From contig NZ_FXUB01000007.1 of NCBI RefSeq assembly GCF_900182835.1, positions 1 to 32,157 of the forward strand: 32,157 nucleotides of DNA. The letters run 5' to 3'. This document shows, one piece after another, positions 23,557 to 32,157 of the stretch (its first letter is position 1; each line of letters starts with the position of its first letter). The notes under the pieces were generated by a model. The model saw nothing but the letters and a program-made list of their open reading frames with translations. It was not told the DNA's origin and did not search any database. The DNA comes from Desulfurobacterium pacificum (GTDB lineage Bacteria > Aquificota > Aquificia > Desulfurobacteriales > Desulfurobacteriaceae). The position numbers were made by a program, and so were the translations under genes.

Positions 23557-25343
23557 TTTTCCTCCTTCTTACCTTTTTTCTCTATTAAAAACAGGATTTT
23601 ATTAATTCTCTCAAGAATTCCTGGCTCTTCTTCCTGTAAGGATTGGTCAGCTTTTATCTTTTCAAGTGCAAACCTCAAATATCTCTCAGCTTCTTTATTC
23701 TTCCCTAATTTGAACAAACACTCCCCATAATGTTCACTAATAACAGGGTCGTTAGGTTTTAATTCTAACGCTTTCTGGAAAAACCTACAGGCTTCACTGT
23801 ACTTGCCCATCTTGTACAAAATCCACCCCTTCGTATCCAAATAGGCAGGATTGTCCGGCTCTTCTTTCAACGCTTTATTAACCAATTTCAAAGCTTCTTC
23901 AAGGTTCTTCCCTCTTTGAGCGTAGAAATAAGCAAGGTAGTTGTAAGTATCCGGGTCAGGATTTTCTCTAAGAAGTTTCTTTAAATACTTTTCCGTTTCC
24001 TCATATTTACCTAACTTTTCAGCAAAGTACGCAAGGTAGAAATAAGCCTTGGGGAGTTTCTGGAAAGACTTTTCAGACAATTTTAGTATTTTATAAGCCT
24101 GCTCTGTATCCCCTTCTTTATCCGCTATTAGAGCCACTTTCAAAATATAATCTGGATTGTGAGTTAATTCCCAAAGTCTCTGATAGTAGGCTTCCGCCTC
24201 CTGCAACTTACCCAAACGGTAAAGGACAGAAGCCGTCCTCTCCAAAACGGTTGGGTTTTCAGGGTAAATGTCTAAAGATTTCTCATAAGCTTTCAAAGCG
24301 TTCTTAAGGTCCCCCGTCATTTCATAGGCAAGACCTAACATAAAGTAAACGTTCGGATTTTCAGGGTTAAGCTTTGTAATCCTTTCAATAATAGGAATTA
24401 CTTTTTTGTACTCTTTCATCTCAAAAAGATGTGCAGCAACCCAGGAAAGAAGTTTTAAGTTGTAAGGCTCCATTTCAACTAACTTGTTAATAATCTTCAA
24501 CGCTTCCTGTGGCTTATTTTCCTTTATATAGATGTAAAGAAGCTCTTTCAAAGCAAAAACGTTGTTTGGCGTCTTTCTAAGAACTTCTCTAAGAAACCTT
24601 TCCGCTTCCTTATATTTCTTCTCTTCTCTGAAAATCTTACCCAAAAGGACGCAGGCACTTTCAAAATGAGGATTTAGCTTTACCGATTTTTCCAACAGAG
24701 GAATAGCCGCTTCTTTCTTCCCTTCAAGGTAATAAACCTGCCCTAAAAAGTAACTCACCAAATAATCGTTCGGATATTCTTTCTCCGCTTCTTTTAAAAG
24801 TTGTTCCGCTTCTTTGTACTTCTTTAAATTGATATACAAGTTTGCCAACATAACGTAAGTGCCCTTATCCTTTTTCAGCGAAAGAATCTTCTTATATATC
24901 TTCTCCGCTTCGTTCAATTTACCTTCAACAACCTTAATACCAGCCAAAAGTTTAAGCGCTTCTACACTATCAGGCTTAACCTTGAGAGCTTCCTTTACGT
25001 ATTTTTCTGCTTCTTTCAGTTTCCTCAACTCTGCACAGAACTTAGCTGCTTCCAAAAGTAAAGAAAAATTACGAGGTTCAAGCTCTACTGCCTTTTCAAT
25101 AGATTGAAGTGCGAGAGAGTAGTTACCATCAGCCTTAGCGTTAAGGTAAAGCATATAGTAATACAACGAAGTAGGTTTCGTTTTTTCTTTCTTCAGTGAA
25201 ACCTTTCCCTCTACTTCTGTTTTCTTTTCCTTGTTTCCCTTTATAGTTTTAGGAGGAGCTGTTTTCATTCTTTCTTTTAGAGGGATTTGACAAGAGGAAA
25301 AAATTAAAACCCCAGTTACAGCCAATATTAAACGTTTTCTCAT
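23553..25343 (-). CDS. TPR-repeat lipoprotein
   Basis: A 596-residue lipoprotein. The signal sequence ends in a lipobox, IFSSC (Cys about residue 19), so it should be lipid-anchored. A Lys/Glu-rich linker (about 25-60) leads to about 14 tetratricopeptide repeats (residues about 60-570), many with the typical W/LG...A...YP pattern (for example YFLGQVYYLEGKKEAAIPLL and AYLDTKGWILYKMGKYSEA). TPRs hold protein partners together; no enzyme motif is seen. It could act in outer-membrane assembly or secretion. GAAGGAG precedes the ATG. It lies upstream of, and overlaps, the small membrane gene. Confidence 0.9.
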   Translation of the reverse strand: MRKRLILAVTGVLIFSSCQIPLKERMKTAPPKTIKGNKEKKTEVEGKVSLKKEKTKPTSLYYYMLYLNAKADGNYSLALQSIEKAVELEPRNFSLLLEAAKFCAELRKLKEAEKYVKEALKVKPDSVEALKLLAGIKVVEGKLNEAEKIYKKILSLKKDKGTYVMLANLYINLKKYKEAEQLLKEAEKEYPNDYLVSYFLGQVYYLEGKKEAAIPLLEKSVKLNPHFESACVLLGKIFREEKKYKEAERFLREVLRKTPNNVFALKELLYIYIKENKPQEALKIINKLVEMEPYNLKLLSWVAAHLFEMKEYKKVIPIIERITKLNPENPNVYFMLGLAYEMTGDLKNALKAYEKSLDIYPENPTVLERTASVLYRLGKLQEAEAYYQRLWELTHNPDYILKVALIADKEGDTEQAYKILKLSEKSFQKLPKAYFYLAYFAEKLGKYEETEKYLKKLLRENPDPDTYNYLAYFYAQRGKNLEEALKLVNKALKEEPDNPAYLDTKGWILYKMGKYSEACRFFQKALELKPNDPVISEHYGECLFKLGKNKEAERYLRFALEKIKADQSLQEEEPGILERINKILFLIEKKGKKEEK

Positions 25344-25386
25344 AGACGCTCCTTCAACCTGATATTTGCTGAAATCATAACAAAAC

Positions 25387-25400
25387 TTTATCGTAAAATT
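25387..25400 (+). promoter_or_regulatory. Shared 14-base element upstream of recG
   Basis: TTTATCGTAAAATT occurs here, 24 bases before the recG start, and again in identical form before carB (27884-27897). TAAAAT could serve as a -10. It may be a promoter core or an operator. Confidence 0.4.
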
Positions 25401-25424
25401 CTTTCTGCAAGCAGTGAGGAAACC

Positions 25425-27878
25425 ATGAAAGAAACGTTAAAGCGCCTAAAAAATCTGCTTAACCTCTTAACACAGGACAATTTCAAATACTTTCACAGAG
25501 TAAAAAATCCCCACCTCACCCTCCAAACCCTCCTCTCCCAGCTCCTTCCCCACCTTGACGAAAAAAGAAAAAACTGGACGCAAAAAGCAATAAACCTGCT
25601 TAAAAACTATAATTCCCTATCAGAAGAAGACAGAAAAAAGTTAATTAAAGAACTCCACAGGGTAATTACCCTAAAATTCTTAGAAGAGGAAATAGAAAGC
25701 GACCTAAAAAAAGAAATCCGCCCCAGCGAACGCATAGTAGTAAGCCAAGAAAAACTCCAAAAAAAGAAAAGCTACCCCATAAAAGCGTTCTTCCAGCCGA
25801 TAGAAAAAGTAAAAGGCGTAACTGAAAAACGAGCCAAAAGGCTCAAAAAGTTAGGCATCAACACGGTATTAGACGCAATCTACTACCTTCCATACCGATA
25901 CGAAGACAGAACCAGCGTAACAAAGATGTCCCAGCTAAAGCCAAACACAACCGCCCTTGTAAAAGGCAAAGTCACTGCCGTTTCTGTCATTGAAACTTCA
26001 AAGAAAAAGAAAAAGCTCCTCAAAGCCATACTCTACGACAAAACCGGTTACGTAAACCTTATTTTTCTTCAGGAAAAAGTAATCAACTATTACAAAGCAA
26101 TCCTTTCAAAAGCAAAAGAGTTAGATAAAGAAGTTTTAGCCTACGGAAACGTCAAAAGAGAAATCGGCGGATATTCAATGATTCACCCGGAAATTGAAGT
26201 CTTAGACAAGAACAAGAAACTTTCTAAATTAGGCAAAATCCTCCCCATCTACCACACCGCCGAAGGATTAAACCAGACAACCGTCAGAAGAGACGTTCAA
26301 TCAGTAGCAAAGCAGGTAATCCCGTTCCTCCCCGAATACCTCCCCGAAAAGATAATTAAAAAACACAACTTCCCAAAATCTTACGAAGCCTTCTGGAACG
26401 TTCACTTCCCTTCAGACGAAGACGCAAACGCCCTCCTTGAATTTAAAAGCCCCTCACAAAAAAGAGTCATATTTGACGAACTCTTCCTGTTTCAGTTAGC
26501 CCTTGCCCTACACAAAAGAAAGATAAAAGAAGAAAAAGGCATTTCTTTTTCCATAACCGAATCCCTCATAGACGAATTCAAAAAGCACCTACCGTTCAAG
26601 CTCACAAACGCTCAAGAAAGAGTTCTAAAAGAAATAGTAGAAGATATGAAGTCGCCAGAACCAATGAACAGACTCGTTCAAGGAGACGTGGGAAGCGGTA
26701 AAACGGTCGTCGCAGCAGCAGCCGCCTTCTTCGCAGCAAAAGGTGGATACCAAACGGCAGTAATGGCGCCAACAGAAATCCTAGCCAACCAGCACTTTAA
26801 AAAGTTTAACGAGTTTCTAAAACCTTTTGGCGTAAGGGTAGGACTCTTAACCGGCTCAATGACCAAAAAGGAAAAAGAGACCGTTTACAGAGCAATAAAA
26901 GAAGGCTTTTTGCAGGTAGTTGTAGGAACCCACGCTCTCATACAAGAAAACGTAGAGTTCAAAAACTTAGGACTAACGATAATAGACGAACAGCACCGCT
27001 TCGGCGTAAAGCAGCGCCTTGCCTTAAGGAAAAAGGGCAGCATGCCAGACACTTTAGTCATGACGGCAACACCCATTCCGAGAACTTTAGCCATGACAGC
27101 CTACGGAGATCTTGACATCTCTGTAATAGACGAACTGCCCGCCGGCAGAAAGCCGATAAAAACGAAAATCATCTTTGACGATGAAAGAGAAAAACTCATT
27201 AACTTCCTCAAAAAAGAACTCTCAGCAGGCAACCGCGTTTACATCGTCTATCCGCTCATAGAAGAATCGGAAAAGCTTGAACTGAAGGCTGCAACAGAAA
27301 TGTTCCACTACTGGGAAGAAAAACTAAAAGGCTTCAGCGTCGGACTGCTACACGGCAGGATGAAGCAGGAAGAAAAAGACGCCGTCATGGAAAAGTTCAA
27401 AACTGGCGAGTATCAGGTATTGGTTTCAACAACCGTTATAGAAGTCGGCGTTGACGTCCCGGAAGCTACCGTAATGGTAATAGAACACGCCGAACGCTTC
27501 GGCCTTGCCCAGCTACACCAGTTAAGAGGAAGAGTAGGCAGAGGGGACAGGCAGTCCTACTGCTTTTTAGTAACCTCGCGCAAAGTGGGAGAAGATGCAG
27601 TTAAAAGATTAAGAGTTTTAGAAGAAACCACGGACGGATTTAAAATAGCAGAAGCAGACCTGAAGTTTAGAGGTCCTGGCGAAATCTTTGGCACAAGGCA
27701 GTCAGGGCTTGGCGACTTCAAAGTAGCAGACTTAACAAGAGACTTTGAACTCCTTAAAACAGCAAGACAGGAAGCTCAAGAATTAATCGAAAAGGACGAC
27801 CTCTCAAACTATCCAGACTTAAAAGAACTCTTGGAACAGCGCTTTGGCGAAAAGTTTGAACTAATTGAATCAGGGTAA
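25425..27878 (+). CDS. recG: ATP-dependent DNA helicase RecG
   Basis: An 817-residue RecG, which regresses stalled replication forks and branch-migrates Holliday junctions. A long N-terminal extension (about 1-115) is present, as in Thermotoga and Aquifex-type RecG. The wedge/OB domain follows (about 125-260), beginning VKGVTEKRAKRLKKLGI. Helicase motor motifs are GDVGSGKTVVAAA (Walker A), IIDEQHRFGVKQR (DEAH-like box), MTATPIPRTLA and HQLRGRVGRG (motif VI). The C-terminal region includes FRGPGEIFGTRQSG, typical of RecG. TGAGGA lies upstream of the ATG. It is divergent from the TPR lipoprotein gene. Confidence 0.97.
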   Translation: MKETLKRLKNLLNLLTQDNFKYFHRVKNPHLTLQTLLSQLLPHLDEKRKNWTQKAINLLKNYNSLSEEDRKKLIKELHRVITLKFLEEEIESDLKKEIRPSERIVVSQEKLQKKKSYPIKAFFQPIEKVKGVTEKRAKRLKKLGINTVLDAIYYLPYRYEDRTSVTKMSQLKPNTTALVKGKVTAVSVIETSKKKKKLLKAILYDKTGYVNLIFLQEKVINYYKAILSKAKELDKEVLAYGNVKREIGGYSMIHPEIEVLDKNKKLSKLGKILPIYHTAEGLNQTTVRRDVQSVAKQVIPFLPEYLPEKIIKKHNFPKSYEAFWNVHFPSDEDANALLEFKSPSQKRVIFDELFLFQLALALHKRKIKEEKGISFSITESLIDEFKKHLPFKLTNAQERVLKEIVEDMKSPEPMNRLVQGDVGSGKTVVAAAAAFFAAKGGYQTAVMAPTEILANQHFKKFNEFLKPFGVRVGLLTGSMTKKEKETVYRAIKEGFLQVVVGTHALIQENVEFKNLGLTIIDEQHRFGVKQRLALRKKGSMPDTLVMTATPIPRTLAMTAYGDLDISVIDELPAGRKPIKTKIIFDDEREKLINFLKKELSAGNRVYIVYPLIEESEKLELKAATEMFHYWEEKLKGFSVGLLHGRMKQEEKDAVMEKFKTGEYQVLVSTTVIEVGVDVPEATVMVIEHAERFGLAQLHQLRGRVGRGDRQSYCFLVTSRKVGEDAVKRLRVLEETTDGFKIAEADLKFRGPGEIFGTRQSGLGDFKVADLTRDFELLKTARQEAQELIEKDDLSNYPDLKELLEQRFGEKFELIESG

Positions 27879-27883
27879 ACGAA

Positions 27884-27897
27884 TTTATCGTAAAATT
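27884..27897 (+). promoter_or_regulatory. Shared 14-base element upstream of carB
   Basis: The same TTTATCGTAAAATT as before recG, 29 bases before the carB start, within the 48-base recG-carB gap. It suggests carB has its own promoter or is regulated together with recG. Confidence 0.4.
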
Positions 27898-27926
27898 TCC
27901 ATAACATAGAAAACTGGAGGTTCCCG

Positions 27927-30900
27927 TTGCCAAAAAGAGAAGACCTCAAAAAAATCCTCATTATCGGCTCAGGTCCAATCGTTATCGGACAAGCAGCCGA
28001 ATTTGACTACTCCGGAACTCAAGCCTGCAAGGCATTAAAAGAGGAAGGATACGAAGTCGTTTTAGTCAACTCCAACCCCGCAACGATAATGACAGACCCG
28101 GGAATAGCAGATAAAACTTACATAGAACCGCTGACCGTTGAGGTTTTGGAAAAAATAATAGAAAAAGAACGTCCCGACGCTCTCTTGCCTACCGTCGGCG
28201 GCCAAACTGCCCTCAACTTAGCTGTAGAACTTTACGAAGCCGGCATTTTAGACAAGTTCGGCGTTGAGCTAATCGGCGCAAACGTTGAGGCGATAAAGAA
28301 GGCAGAAGATAGGGAACTCTTCAAAGAAGCGATGCTTAAAATCGGTCTTGAAGTCCCCAAAAGCGGTCTTGCAAGGTCTTTAGAAGAAGCAATGGAAGTT
28401 GTCCGAGAAGTAGGACTTCCCGCAATTATCCGTCCAGCGTTCACCTTAGGCGGAGAGGGCGGCGGCGTAGCCTACAACATAGAAGAGTTCAAAGAAATTG
28501 CAAAAAGAGGTCTTGACGCAAGCCCCATAAACGAAATCCTAATAGAAGAAAGCGTTTTAGGTTGGAAAGAGTTTGAACTTGAAGTGATGAGAGACCTGAA
28601 CGACAACGTTGTTATCATCTGTTCCATTGAAAACGTTGACCCAATGGGCGTTCACACAGGTGATTCCATAACCGTTGCTCCTGCCCAAACGCTTACAGAC
28701 AAAGAATACCAGATGCTAAGAGACGCTGCCATAGCGATAATAAGAGAAATCGGCGTAGAAACCGGCGGTTCAAACGTTCAGTTTGCCGTAAACCCTGAAA
28801 ACGGAAGAATAATCGTTATTGAAATGAACCCAAGAGTTTCCCGCTCTTCAGCTTTAGCTTCAAAGGCAACGGGCTTCCCGATAGCAAAAATAGCGGCGAA
28901 ATTAGCCGTAGGCTACACCTTGGACGAACTGCCAAACGACATAACGAAAAAGACACCAGCTTCTTTTGAACCTGCCATTGACTACTGCGTCGTAAAGTTT
29001 CCCCGCTGGGCTTTTGAAAAGTTTCCAGAAGCAGACCCAACGCTTACAACCCGCATGAAATCTGTCGGCGAAGTAATGGCAATCGGCAGAACCTTCAAAG
29101 AAGCTCTACTGAAAGCTATAAGGTCCCTTGAAATAGGAAGGTACGGACTGCTACTTAAAGGCGTAGAGAAAATGTCTGACGAAGAACTTGAAAGCAAAAT
29201 TGCCGTTCCAAATGCAGATAGAATTTGGTTCATCGCAGAAGCTTTAAGGAGAGGCTGGAGTTTAGACAAGCTCTACTCCCTCTGCCACATTGATAAGTGG
29301 TTCCTGCACAACATAAAGCAAATTGTAGAAGTTGAAAAAGAAATTAAGAAATACGAAAACGTTGAGGAGCTACCGGAAGAGGTTTTAAGGTTTGCGAAGA
29401 AGTGGGGATTTTCAGACAGATACATCGCAGAACTCCTCAACACAAACGAAAAATCAGTCAGAGAAAAGAGAAAGAACACAACGCCGGTTCTCTACAAAAC
29501 CGTTGACACCTGCGCCGGAGAGTTTGAAGCCTACACTCCTTACTATTACTCCACTTACGATGGAAGAGAATGCGAGGCAAACCCTTCAGACAAAAAGAAA
29601 GTCACCGTTTTTGGCTCCGGTCCAAACCGCATAGGTCAGGGCGTAGAGTTTGACTACTGCTGCGTTCACGCCGTATGGGCTTTAAGAGACTTAGGTTACG
29701 AAGCTCACATGGTCAACTGCAACCCGGAAACCGTTTCAACAGACTACGATACCTCCGATAAACTCTTCTTTGAACCCCTCACCCTTGAAGACGCTCTAAA
29801 CATCGTTGAAAAGGAAAAACCTGAAGGTGTAATAGTTCAGTTTGGCGGTCAAACTCCACTAAAGCTTTCCGTACCTTTAGAAAGAGAAGGAGTAAAAATA
29901 TTAGGAACTTCTTCTGAAAGCATTGACATAGCCGAAGATAGAGAAAGGTTTAGAAAGCTCTTAAACGAATTAGGGCTAAAACAGCCGCCTTCCGGAATTG
30001 CACGCTCTCTTGAAGAAGCCGAAAAAGTAGCAGAAGAAATCGGATTTCCAATACTGATGCGCCCTTCTTACGTTTTAGGTGGCAGGGCAATGAGAATCGT
30101 TTACAGCATGGAAGAGTTGAGAAACTACATGGAAGAAGCTGTTGAAGTATCAGAAGAAAAACCCGTTCTCATAGATAAATTCCTCGAAGATGCAGTAGAG
30201 TTTGACGTTGACGCCGTTTGCGACGGTAAAGAGGTAATTATCGGCGGCGTCATGGAACACATAGAAGAAGCTGGAATACACTCCGGCGACAGCGCCTGCG
30301 TCCTTCCAACGTTTTCCGTTCCAAAAGAAATCGTAGAAAAGATGAAAGAAATCACACGAAAAATCGCTCTCAAACTCAACGTTAAAGGATTGATAAACAT
30401 TCAGTTTGCAGTGAAAGACGGCGAAATATACATCATTGAGGTAAACCCAAGAGCCTCCAGAACAGTTCCGTTCGTCAGTAAAGCAACCGGGGTAGAACTT
30501 GCCAAAGTGGCAACAAAAGTAGCTATGGGTAAAACGCTAAAAGAATTAGGCATCAAAGAAGTTGAGCCAAAATACTACTCTGTAAAAGAATCCGTCTTTC
30601 CATTTAACAGATTTCCAGAAGTTGACCCAGTTCTCTCACCAGAGATGAAGTCAACAGGCGAAGTAATGGGGATAGATAAGGACCTTGGAATTGCCTTCTA
30701 CAAAGCTCAGCTTGCAGCCGGTTCAAGACTTCCAATAGACCCATCAAAAGGCAAAGTGTTCATAAGCGTTAAGGATAAAGACAAACCTAAAGTTTATCCG
30801 ATAGCTGAAAAACTCCACAAGTTGGGATTCAAAATCGTCTCAACGGAAGGAACTTACAAATTCCTAAAAGAAAAGGGAATTCCCGTAGAGTTAGTTTACA

Positions 30901-31157
30901 AAATACAGGAAGGAAGAAGACCAAACATCGGTGACTTAATCAAAAACGGCGAGATAATCTTAATCATAAATACGCCAACAGGAATGAAGTCAAAGAAAGA
31001 TGCAGTCAGCATCAGAAGATTAGCAGTTAACTACAATATTCCATACTACACAACAATAAGAGGCGCTCAAGCAGCAGTAATGGCAATAGAATCAATGAAA
31101 AAACATCAACTATCCGTTAAGTCACTCCAAGAATACTATACTCAGGAGGTTAGGTAG
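27927..31157 (+). CDS. carB: Carbamoyl-phosphate synthase large subunit
   Basis: A full-length 1076-residue CarB, making carbamoyl phosphate from bicarbonate, ammonia (from the CarA glutaminase) and two ATP, for pyrimidine and arginine synthesis. It has the two homologous ATP-grasp halves, at about 1-545 and 546-930, each starting with a similar motif: [20 protein letters not shown] and [19 protein letters not shown]. The C-terminal MGS-like allosteric domain is about 935-1076. [18 protein letters not shown] and [18 protein letters not shown] are the matching metal-binding segments. The start is TTG 27927 with GGAGG at 27916-27920. carA is not in the window. The downstream thioesterase gene starts two bases after the stop. 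Confidence 0.97.
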   Translation: MPKREDLKKILIIGSGPIVIGQAAEFDYSGTQACKALKEEGYEVVLVNSNPATIMTDPGIADKTYIEPLTVEVLEKIIEKERPDALLPTVGGQTALNLAVELYEAGILDKFGVELIGANVEAIKKAEDRELFKEAMLKIGLEVPKSGLARSLEEAMEVVREVGLPAIIRPAFTLGGEGGGVAYNIEEFKEIAKRGLDASPINEILIEESVLGWKEFELEVMRDLNDNVVIICSIENVDPMGVHTGDSITVAPAQTLTDKEYQMLRDAAIAIIREIGVETGGSNVQFAVNPENGRIIVIEMNPRVSRSSALASKATGFPIAKIAAKLAVGYTLDELPNDITKKTPASFEPAIDYCVVKFPRWAFEKFPEADPTLTTRMKSVGEVMAIGRTFKEALLKAIRSLEIGRYGLLLKGVEKMSDEELESKIAVPNADRIWFIAEALRRGWSLDKLYSLCHIDKWFLHNIKQIVEVEKEIKKYENVEELPEEVLRFAKKWGFSDRYIAELLNTNEKSVREKRKNTTPVLYKTVDTCAGEFEAYTPYYYSTYDGRECEANPSDKKKVTVFGSGPNRIGQGVEFDYCCVHAVWALRDLGYEAHMVNCNPETVSTDYDTSDKLFFEPLTLEDALNIVEKEKPEGVIVQFGGQTPLKLSVPLEREGVKILGTSSESIDIAEDRERFRKLLNELGLKQPPSGIARSLEEAEKVAEEIGFPILMRPSYVLGGRAMRIVYSMEELRNYMEEAVEVSEEKPVLIDKFLEDAVEFDVDAVCDGKEVIIGGVMEHIEEAGIHSGDSACVLPTFSVPKEIVEKMKEITRKIALKLNVKGLINIQFAVKDGEIYIIEVNPRASRTVPFVSKATGVELAKVATKVAMGKTLKELGIKEVEPKYYSVKESVFPFNRFPEVDPVLSPEMKSTGEVMGIDKDLGIAFYKAQLAAGSRLPIDPSKGKVFISVKDKDKPKVYPIAEKLHKLGFKIVSTEGTYKFLKEKGIPVELVYKIQEGRRPNIGDLIKNGEIILIINTPTGMKSKKDAVSIRRLAVNYNIPYYTTIRGAQAAVMAIESMKKHQLSVKSLQEYYTQEVR

Positions 31158-31158
31158 T

Positions 31159-31734
31159 ATGGCAGAAGAAAAAGATAAAAAAGAGCAAACCCCTCAAGAA
31201 CAACCACAAGTAATAGTAGGAAGCATGCCATACAGAGTATCTATGGCTGAAGTAGATGCTTACGGCGTTATGTATTACTCCCGTTTCTTCGAAATCTTTG
31301 AAAGAGGAAGAACAGAACTTTTTAGAGCATTAGGAATTGAATACAAACAGATATTTCAGCAGAAACAAATACTTATGCCTGTAGTTGAAGCTGCTTGCAG
31401 ATATATGGCACCAGTAGTTTACGATGACCTTATCACCGTAGAGACCGCCATAACAAGCATAGGTTCAAGAGGAATGCGTTTTGACTATCGCATCTTAAGA
31501 GAAGACGTTGTTTTAGCAGTAGGATTTACTCAGCATATTTTCATAGACCCACAAGGAAGACCTGTAAACTTCGGTAAAGAAGTAGTCAACGTTCTTAAAG
31601 AAAAAGGGTTAATCAAAGAAGATATAGAAGTTTCCGAAGGAACAGGTGAAAAGGAAGAAGACGTAACAAACAAACTCAAAAAGTTCGTATCCGAAAGAGT
31701 CACAAACAAAGACGAAGATAACCTTCCTAATTAA
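31159..31734 (+). CDS. YbgC/4HBT-family acyl-CoA thioesterase
   Basis: A 191-residue hotdog-fold thioesterase. The core (about 20-155) has the 4HBT signature VDAYGVMYYSRFFEIFERGR, with Asp in place as catalytic acid, and later MRFDYRI and HIFIDPQGRP. Members hydrolyse acyl-CoA or similar thioesters; the substrate is not known. The first 20 residues (Lys/Glu/Gln-rich) and the last 35 (acidic/basic) are extensions beyond the usual 130-140 residue family length. It starts two bases after carB, with AGGAGG, so it is in the same transcript. It is followed by a strong terminator. Confidence 0.88.
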   Translation: MAEEKDKKEQTPQEQPQVIVGSMPYRVSMAEVDAYGVMYYSRFFEIFERGRTELFRALGIEYKQIFQQKQILMPVVEAACRYMAPVVYDDLITVETAITSIGSRGMRFDYRILREDVVLAVGFTQHIFIDPQGRPVNFGKEVVNVLKEKGLIKEDIEVSEGTGEKEEDVTNKLKKFVSERVTNKDEDNLPN

Positions 31735-31740
31735 ATCCAT

Positions 31741-31782
31741 AATTCGGCAGCGATTCTCTTGCTGCCGAATTCCTTAATTTTT
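31741..31782 (+). terminator. Strong terminator after the carB-thioesterase unit
   Basis: AATTCGGCAGC (31741-31751) pairs perfectly with GCTGCCGAATT (31761-31771), a 9-base loop, followed by a T-rich tail (CCTTAATTTTTTTCC). Confidence 0.92.
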
Positions 31783-31807
31783 TTCCATTTCTCAAAAATT
31801 CCCTTAT

Positions 31808-31837
31808 AAAGGACATTTTTAGTCCTTTTCTTTTTTT
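31808..31837 (+). terminator. Second terminator-like hairpin before the zinc-ribbon gene
   Basis: AAAGGAC (31808-31814) pairs with GTCCTTT (31822-31828), followed by TCTTTTTTT. It lies about 36 bases after the first terminator, with no gene between. It may be a backup terminator or an attenuator for the small gene at 31885. Confidence 0.6.
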
Positions 31838-31884
31838 AAAGTTTCTCTTAGAGAAATAATCCCAATCAAATAAGGAGGGAAACT

Positions 31885-32064
31885 TTGGAAAAGGAACTTC
31901 AAAAAACCAAAATAAAAGAAAACCCTTACAAAGACATTTTTGTTTTCTTAGACAGAATCTGCCCTTTCTGTGGAAGTCCCATAGCTGAAAGAGAAATAAC
32001 AGATGGCAAGAGAATACTGGTATGTACAAATCCTTTATGTAACTTTTTACAAAAGAAAAAATAA
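31885..32064 (+). CDS. Small zinc-ribbon protein, 59 residues
   Basis: A short gene starting with TTG 31885 and a strong ribosome site (AAGGAGG at 31872-31878, six bases away). The 59-residue product has a charged N-terminus and a four-cysteine zinc ribbon: Cys26-Pro-Phe-Cys29-Gly at one end and Cys47-X4-Cys52 at the other, with GKRILVC between. This resembles the topoisomerase-type C4 zinc fingers. It probably binds one zinc ion and perhaps nucleic acid; the function is not known. It ends in KKK-stop, four bases before the end of the convergent 5S rRNA, so its last codons share the A-tract that forms the 5S terminator on the other strand. Confidence 0.7.
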   Translation: MEKELQKTKIKENPYKDIFVFLDRICPFCGSPIAEREITDGKRILVCTNPLCNFLQKKK

Positions 32065-32069
32065 AAAAG

Positions 32070-32157
<88 letters not shown>

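Overview
The window comes from a thermophilic, moderately AT-rich bacterium, most probably of the family Desulfurobacteriaceae (Desulfurobacterium/Thermovibrio relatives, phylum Aquificota). Three things suggest this. The proteins are rich in Lys and Glu. The gene content is bacterial: topA, rimP-nusA-ylxR, recG, carB and 5S rRNA. Most tellingly, it carries a bacterial HmdII ([Fe]-hydrogenase paralogue) together with the FeGP-cofactor (hcg) genes, a combination otherwise typical of methanogens and, from memory, known in bacteria mainly from this family. The genus call is inference.

Positions 229-7014 (+) are the special region: a tightly packed operon hmdII - roadblock/LC7 gene - hcgA - hcgBC (apparent fusion) - hcgD - hcgF - hcgE - hcgG. 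From the roadblock gene to hcgG, every downstream start overlaps the stop of the gene before it. This appears to be a complete pathway for the iron-guanylylpyridinol cofactor plus the protein that binds it. No methanogenesis genes are visible, so the likely substrate is a tetrahydrofolate C1 derivative. The roadblock gene is an unexplained passenger.

Positions 7027-8856 (-) hold an MscS-like membrane protein and a VapBC-type toxin-antitoxin pair. Positions 8984-13935 (+) hold topA, an overlapping YfcE-type phosphoesterase, a protein that looks like a beta-carbonic anhydrase without its zinc ligands, and a c-di-GMP phosphodiesterase with a degenerate GGDEF domain. Positions 13932-17456 (-) hold pepA, a ClC channel/antiporter and tlyA, transcribed in that order. 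A secreted HEAT-repeat protein and a LysR regulator follow at 17601-19761 (+).

Positions 19781-23068 (+) are a rimP-nusA-YlxR/L7Ae operon with a terminator-bearing leader. A PfkB sugar kinase lies where infB is often found. A TPR lipoprotein and a small membrane protein run the other way (23065-25343). recG, carB and a YbgC-like thioesterase follow on the plus strand. The right end has strong terminators, a 59-residue zinc-ribbon gene, and the 3' part of a 5S rRNA arriving on the minus strand.

No CRISPR array, insertion sequence or tRNA was found. Gaps between genes are short; the longest is the first 228 bases.
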